From: UBA9926 sp018645765
Lineage (GTDB): Bacteria; Pseudomonadota; Gammaproteobacteria; Pseudomonadales; Azotimanducaceae
NCBI GenBank assembly: GCA_949372755.1
Contig: CASIBO010000008.1
Span: 124,001-188,000, forward strand
Direction of reading: 5' to 3'
Length of the DNA: 64,000 nt
Positions 60,216 to 64,000 of the stretch are shown here, piece after piece. The notes under the pieces are model-generated. The model worked only from the letters and a program-made list of their open reading frames with translations. It made no database searches and was not told where the DNA came from. Position 1 is the stretch's first letter. The number at the start of each line of letters is the position of its first letter. The position numbers and the translations under genes were made by a program.

Positions 60216-60449
60216 ATGAGCACGATCGTAGAACGCGTTACTAAGCTGGTTTGTGAGCAACTGGGTGTCAAAGAAAACGAAGTCACTCTGGAAGCCTCAT
60301 TTGTAGAAGACCTGGGTGCAGATTCTCTCGATACCGTTGAACTGGTAATGGCTCTGGAAGAAGAGTTCGAGACAGAGATTCCTGATGAAGAAGCTGAAAA
60401 AATCACAACCGTTAAGGAAGCGGTCAACTATATCGAAGCCCACACCTAA
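60216..60449 (+). CDS. acpP: Acyl carrier protein AcpP
   Basis: The carrier of growing acyl chains. Its 77 residues are highly acidic, with DLGADSLDTVELVMALEE and the phosphopantetheine attachment Ser37. An AGGAG ribosome binding site at 60200-60204 and a GCAGC-ACT-GCTGC hairpin just upstream suggest strong, separately adjustable expression from the 122-base gap after fabG; in E. coli acpP also has its own promoter. Confidence 0.98.
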   Translation: MSTIVERVTKLVCEQLGVKENEVTLEASFVEDLGADSLDTVELVMALEEEFETEIPDEEAEKITTVKEAVNYIEAHT

Positions 60450-60550
60450 AATCCCTACCTGGCACGCAGCTGATCGGGCACGCGCCGCATCAGCTGTGCT
60501 GATATTCCCATGCAAAAAGCATTACAGCGCTTACGCGATGAGCGATCACT

Positions 60551-61792
60551 GTGACTAGGCGTGTTGTTGTAACAGGCCTAGGCATGCTGAGCCCGCTTGG
60601 CGTGACCACTACCGCAAGCTGGGAGGCCATTGCAGCTGGCAAAAGCGGCATCCGTCCAATCGAAAGCTTTAACACCGAAGGCTTTGCTGTGCGCTTTGGC
60701 GGTAATGTCCCTGAGTTTGATCTCGAGCCCTATATCCCAAGGAAAGAAGCTCGCCGTATGGACGGCTTTATTCAATATGGATTGGTCGCGGGCATCCAAG
60801 CCGTTGCGGATGCCGGTCTAGACTCTGACCAGCTCAATCTCGAGCGCGTCGGCGTTGCGGTTGGATCGGGTATTGGCGGCATTGTTACGATCGAGACCTG
60901 CCATGACGTACTTCAAGCAAAAGGACCGCAAAAGGTTTCCCCTTTTTTCGTGCCGTCTTCAATTATTAATATGGTTGCTGGACACCTGTCTATAAAATAC
61001 GGCTTCCTCGGTCCAAATATCGCGGTCACGACAGCCTGCACAACCGGGACCCACAACATCGGGTTGGCTGCCAGAATGATCCAATACGGCGATGCCGATG
61101 TGATGCTCGCAGGGGGCGCAGAACGAGCAACTTCGCCCACCACGATGGCGGGCTTTGCTTCAATGAAGGCCTTGAGCACCCGAAATGATGCGCCCGAGGC
61201 GGCAAGCAGGCCTTGGGATCAAGACCGTGATGGCTTTGTCTTGAGTGATGGCGCGGCCGTTATCGTGCTCGAGGCGTTCGAGCATGCGAAAGCACGCGGC
61301 GCAAAAATCTATTGTGAACTGGCTGGCTTTGGCATGAGCGCAGATGCTGCGCACATGACGCAACCCGCTGAAAATGGCGCTGGCGCCGCGCGCGCCATGA
61401 CGGCGGCGTTGAACGATGCGGCGCTCGCCCCGAGTGCAATCGATTACATCAATGCCCATGGGACATCGACCCCACTGGGCGACATTGCGGAAACCCAAGC
61501 CATAAAAACGGTCTTTCAAGACCACGCCTTTAAACTATGCGTCAGTTCAACGAAGTCAATGATTGGGCACGCACTGGGCGCCGCCGGTGCAATCGAAGCG
61601 GTGCTTGCTATTAAGGCGCTCGAAACCAATATTGCGCCACCCACCATCAACTTGGATCATCCAGACCCCGAATGCGATCTAAACTACGTCCCGAAAATTG
61701 CCCAACAGCGTCCCATTAATGCGGTGTTGAGCAATTCTTTTGGATTCGGCGGCACCAATGGTACGGTTATATTTAAGGCTTTTGACCCTTAG
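60551..61792 (+). CDS. fabF: 3-oxoacyl-ACP synthase II FabF
   Basis: The condensing enzyme that elongates acyl-ACP, including palmitoleate to cis-vaccenate. At 413 residues it has the same length as E. coli FabF. GTG 60551 starts TRRVVVTGLGMLSPLG. Nucleophile Cys163 lies in TTACTTGTH, and the two His residues in NAHGTSTPLGD and STKSMIGHALGAAG. FGFGGTNGT closes the protein. The usual pabC between fabF and mltG is missing; mltG starts 45 bases later. Confidence 0.97.
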   Translation: MTRRVVVTGLGMLSPLGVTTTASWEAIAAGKSGIRPIESFNTEGFAVRFGGNVPEFDLEPYIPRKEARRMDGFIQYGLVAGIQAVADAGLDSDQLNLERVGVAVGSGIGGIVTIETCHDVLQAKGPQKVSPFFVPSSIINMVAGHLSIKYGFLGPNIAVTTACTTGTHNIGLAARMIQYGDADVMLAGGAERATSPTTMAGFASMKALSTRNDAPEAASRPWDQDRDGFVLSDGAAVIVLEAFEHAKARGAKIYCELAGFGMSADAAHMTQPAENGAGAARAMTAALNDAALAPSAIDYINAHGTSTPLGDIAETQAIKTVFQDHAFKLCVSSTKSMIGHALGAAGAIEAVLAIKALETNIAPPTINLDHPDPECDLNYVPKIAQQRPINAVLSNSFGFGGTNGTVIFKAFDP

Positions 61793-61837
61793 TGTCAGTC
61801 ATTCACGGGCGCACAGTGTGTGGATCATGGATGCTAA

Positions 61838-62830
61838 ATGATGCGTAAAACCGCTTGGGCGGTCACGGGTTTGGTAATCAGTATTGCGCTGAGCATTCTT
61901 TGGCTCGAGCGCTTGAGCGAACAAAGGCTATCCATTAATGAGCCTACGCTTATCATGGTCGAACCCGGGACCAACATTACCCGGCTTGGGCAACAGCTCA
62001 TTAATGCGGGTCAGTCAAAGCAGTCCCTGTGGCAGCTCCGTTTGCTGGATCGCACTCTAAGTAGCAAAGGTGCCATTAAAGCTGGCGAATACCGAGTCAA
62101 ACCAGGCTCGACCGTCCTTGCGTTCTTTGAGCAGCTCCGCTCAGGACAAGCATATACCCGCAAACTAACCTTTCCAGAAGGCTGGACCCTTACGCAATGG
62201 CGAGCCCTGCTCCAGGCGGCGGAGGGATTAAGGTCTGTCACAACCAGGATGACTGAGACGGAATTGGCCATTGCAGTCACCGGTGCACCGAGGCCTTTGG
62301 AGGGATGGTTATTCCCTGAAACCTATCATTACACGCGCGGTGACACGGATCTTAAGCTTCTTAAACAAGCCCATCAGACCATGCGTAAACGGTTAGCCCA
62401 CCTCTGGGAAACGCACCCACAGCAAGATCTTCTAAGCCCAACAGAGCTCCTGATCCTAGCCTCAATTGTTGAGCGTGAGTCAGGCCGCAATGAAGATCGA
62501 TACAAAATCGCTCGGGTTTTCTTAAACCGCTTGCAGAAAGGGATGCGCTTGCAATCTGATCCAACCGTTATCTATGGTTTGGGTACTGTCTTTGATGGCG
62601 ATTTAAAACGACGGCATCTTACCTCGGATGGACCGTTTAACACCTACACGCGCGCCGGATTACCCCCTACACCGATCTGCAATCCAGGCGCCGGCGCATT
62701 AACCGCTGTTCTAACGCCAGCCGATGGGGATTGGTTGTATTTTGTCGGTCGAGGCGATGGTTCAAGCCAATTTTCGCTTGATCTTAAGGCGCACAACCGA
62801 GCCGTCAATCAATACCAAAGAGGCAAATGA
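61838..62830 (+). CDS. mltG: Endolytic murein transglycosylase MltG
   Basis: MltG cleaves nascent glycan strands at the inner membrane, setting strand length. It has 330 residues. One N-terminal membrane helix (about 5-23) is followed by a LysM-like domain and the YceG catalytic domain with FPEGWTL, EGWLFPETYHY, LASIVERESGR (catalytic Glu in the ASIVE motif) and RLQKGMRLQSDPTVIYG. The NTYTRAGLPPTPICNPG motif completes the active site. It sits between fabF and tmk, as in E. coli. Confidence 0.95.
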   Translation: MMRKTAWAVTGLVISIALSILWLERLSEQRLSINEPTLIMVEPGTNITRLGQQLINAGQSKQSLWQLRLLDRTLSSKGAIKAGEYRVKPGSTVLAFFEQLRSGQAYTRKLTFPEGWTLTQWRALLQAAEGLRSVTTRMTETELAIAVTGAPRPLEGWLFPETYHYTRGDTDLKLLKQAHQTMRKRLAHLWETHPQQDLLSPTELLILASIVERESGRNEDRYKIARVFLNRLQKGMRLQSDPTVIYGLGTVFDGDLKRRHLTSDGPFNTYTRAGLPPTPICNPGAGALTAVLTPADGDWLYFVGRGDGSSQFSLDLKAHNRAVNQYQRGK

Positions 62831-62891
62831 GCGCGCATCATCTTTGATTTCGCATTAAACTATCAGACTCATCGAGGCAGATTGGTTCACC

Positions 62892-63545
62892 ATGGTAACA
62901 GCCGCCCCCAGAGGTCAATTTATTACGCTTGAAGGCACCGAAGGCGTTGGTAAATCCAGTCTCATGACAGCACTATCCGGGTGGCTCACGGCCCAAGGCG
63001 AATCGGTTGTGACAACGCGGGAGCCCGGCGGCACGGCGATTGGAGAAGCGCTGCGATCACTTTTGTTGGACCCCTCAAATCAAAACCTCAGCGATCTGAC
63101 AGAACTCGGTCTGATGTTTGCGGCCCGATCACAGCACGTTTTCGAGTGCATTGAGCCAGCCCTTGCACGTGGCGATTGGGTGATTTGTGATCGATTTACG
63201 GATTCAACCTATGCTTATCAAGGTGGGGGGCGAGGCATGAGCGCGGCCCTTATTGCGCAGTTTGAAGACTTAACCCTGGGCGACTTTGCGCCGAACCTCA
63301 CGGTTCTTTTAGATGTTCCGATTGCGATTGGTCTAACACGGGCCGCGCAAGTTGGCGCACCGGACCGCTTCGAATCTGAACAACACGCATTTTTTGAGCG
63401 GGCCAGAGCGATCTTTTTGAATCGCGCTCAGACCCAGAAGCGAACCCAAATTGTCGATGCCAGTCAGTCCCAAAGTACTGTGAAGCAGAGCGTACTGAGC
63501 CTTATTGAGCAGCACTGGCTCAGCTTGCAGAGCGATCACCCATGA
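62892..63545 (+). CDS. tmk: Thymidylate kinase Tmk
   Basis: Tmk phosphorylates dTMP to dTDP. The 217-residue enzyme has P-loop EGTEGVGKSS (about 14-23), the DRX motif in VICDRFTDSTYAYQGGGRG with the LID-type GGGRG loop, and REPGGTAIGE. It overlaps holB by four bases (ATGA at 63542-63545), the conserved tmk-holB coupling. Confidence 0.97.
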   Translation: MVTAAPRGQFITLEGTEGVGKSSLMTALSGWLTAQGESVVTTREPGGTAIGEALRSLLLDPSNQNLSDLTELGLMFAARSQHVFECIEPALARGDWVICDRFTDSTYAYQGGGRGMSAALIAQFEDLTLGDFAPNLTVLLDVPIAIGLTRAAQVGAPDRFESEQHAFFERARAIFLNRAQTQKRTQIVDASQSQSTVKQSVLSLIEQHWLSLQSDHP

Positions 63546-64000
63546 CGGGGCTTTTTTCCTGGCAAGTACCGCAGCTCGAACAACTTCGGCATCACTTCCT
63601 CAAGCAAGATTTAGCACATGCCTACTTAATTGACGATCCGGCTGGAGAGGGTAGTCAAGGGTTTGTGGCGGCGCTGGCCAGCACCATTTTATGTGAACGG
63701 ACGCAATTGGGCGGCTGCTCAAGTTGCTCGTCTTGCCAACTCCAAAGCGCGGGCAGTCATTCGGACCTTTTATGGGTCATGCCAGAAGACTCCAAACAGA
63801 TTAAAATTGAACAGATTCGGTCAGTGATTGAATGGAGTCATCAGACGCCACAACAAGGGCGCGCCAAAGTGCTTGTCCTAGATCCAGCTGATCGAATGAA
63901 TGTCTATGCGACCAACTCGTTGCTCAAACTCTTGGAAGAACCCGCACCCAATACCTATCTATTTCTAATCTCAACGAGCCCGGCGCGCCTGCTCCCGACG
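63542..64000 (+). CDS. holB: DNA polymerase III delta' subunit HolB (3' truncated by window)
   Basis: The frame from ATG 63542 is open to the right edge; 153 codons are visible of an expected 320-340. It starts with SWQVPQLEQLRHHFLKQDLAHAYL, as in HolB. A degenerate P-loop DDPAGEGSQGF replaces a functional Walker A, as is normal for delta'. The zinc module is GGCSSCSSC with LWVMPED following, and VLDPADRMNVYATNSLLKLLEEP is the conserved Walker B/sensor region. It is a clamp-loader subunit. It is coupled to tmk. Confidence 0.93.
   Translation, partial: MTGLFSWQVPQLEQLRHHFLKQDLAHAYLIDDPAGEGSQGFVAALASTILCERTQLGGCSSCSSCQLQSAGSHSDLLWVMPEDSKQIKIEQIRSVIEWSHQTPQQGRAKVLVLDPADRMNVYATNSLLKLLEEPAPNTYLFLISTSPARLLPT

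Overview
The window is a contiguous stretch of a gammaproteobacterial chromosome of moderate GC content. The evidence is gene order: comEC/exbB/exbD/msbA/lpxK/trm112/kdsB/murB/rne/rluC/maf/yceD/rpmF/fabD/fabG/acpP/fabF/mltG/tmk/holB follows the classical gammaproteobacterial order, and lolCDE, greB, clpB and an apbE-nqrM pair (Na+-NQR maturation) are present. I see no rRNA, tRNA, insertion sequence, prophage or CRISPR array. Coding density is high, and many genes overlap by 4 or 11 bases, so translation is extensively coupled.

Layout. 1-4.2 kb: a 5'-truncated M28 peptidase with a multi-pass membrane tail, then a PlpD-type patatin/beta-barrel protein. 4.4-12.3 kb (minus strand): a periplasmic peroxiredoxin whose catalytic position is an in-frame UGA, two LPP20/DUF4384-type exported proteins, a GNA1162-type lipoprotein with a beta-helix tail, an MCE (Mla-like) lipid-transport set with a severely degenerate ATPase, and a TPR membrane protein. 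12.6-19.8 kb (minus): selB, selA, a SPOR lipoprotein, a D-cysteine desulfhydrase-like enzyme and a hotdog thioesterase. 19.9-22.1 kb: apbE, nqrM and a PilZ gene interrupted by UGA. 22.2-31.3 kb: lolCDE, DUF2062, comEC, tesB, DUF2244, hisC, greB. 31.6-40.6 kb: clpB, two LexA boxes with an unrecognised basic gene, an L-2-hydroxyglutarate oxidase-like protein, a zinc-type CDF exporter, a D-threonine/3-hydroxyaspartate aldolase-like enzyme, and a methylfumaryl-CoA hydratase/isomerase pair. 40.6-45.6 kb: exbBD, a fused msbA-lpxK, trm112, kdsB. 45.6-51.6 kb: an insertion relative to the core order, holding a thioredoxin-like protein plus a UGSC selenoprotein, a hybrid histidine kinase with an overlapping periplasmic binding protein, and an SDR. 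51.6-64 kb: the murB-rne and fatty-acid/holB core, with plsX, fabH and pabC missing from their usual places.

The unifying theme is selenocysteine. selA and selB lie in the same window as two genes whose frames run through UGA at a redox position: the peroxiredoxin (Sec68) and the UGSC protein (Sec91). Each UGA is followed, at the distance expected of a bacterial SECIS, by a small hairpin with GU in its loop. Conventional gene calling would split or truncate both. selC (tRNA-Sec) and selD were not found here. The best candidates for undescribed biology are the UGSC protein with its thioredoxin-like partner, the MCE locus with a pseudo-ATPase and GNA1162/LPP20/DUF4384 partners, and the LexA-controlled repeat-containing gene.
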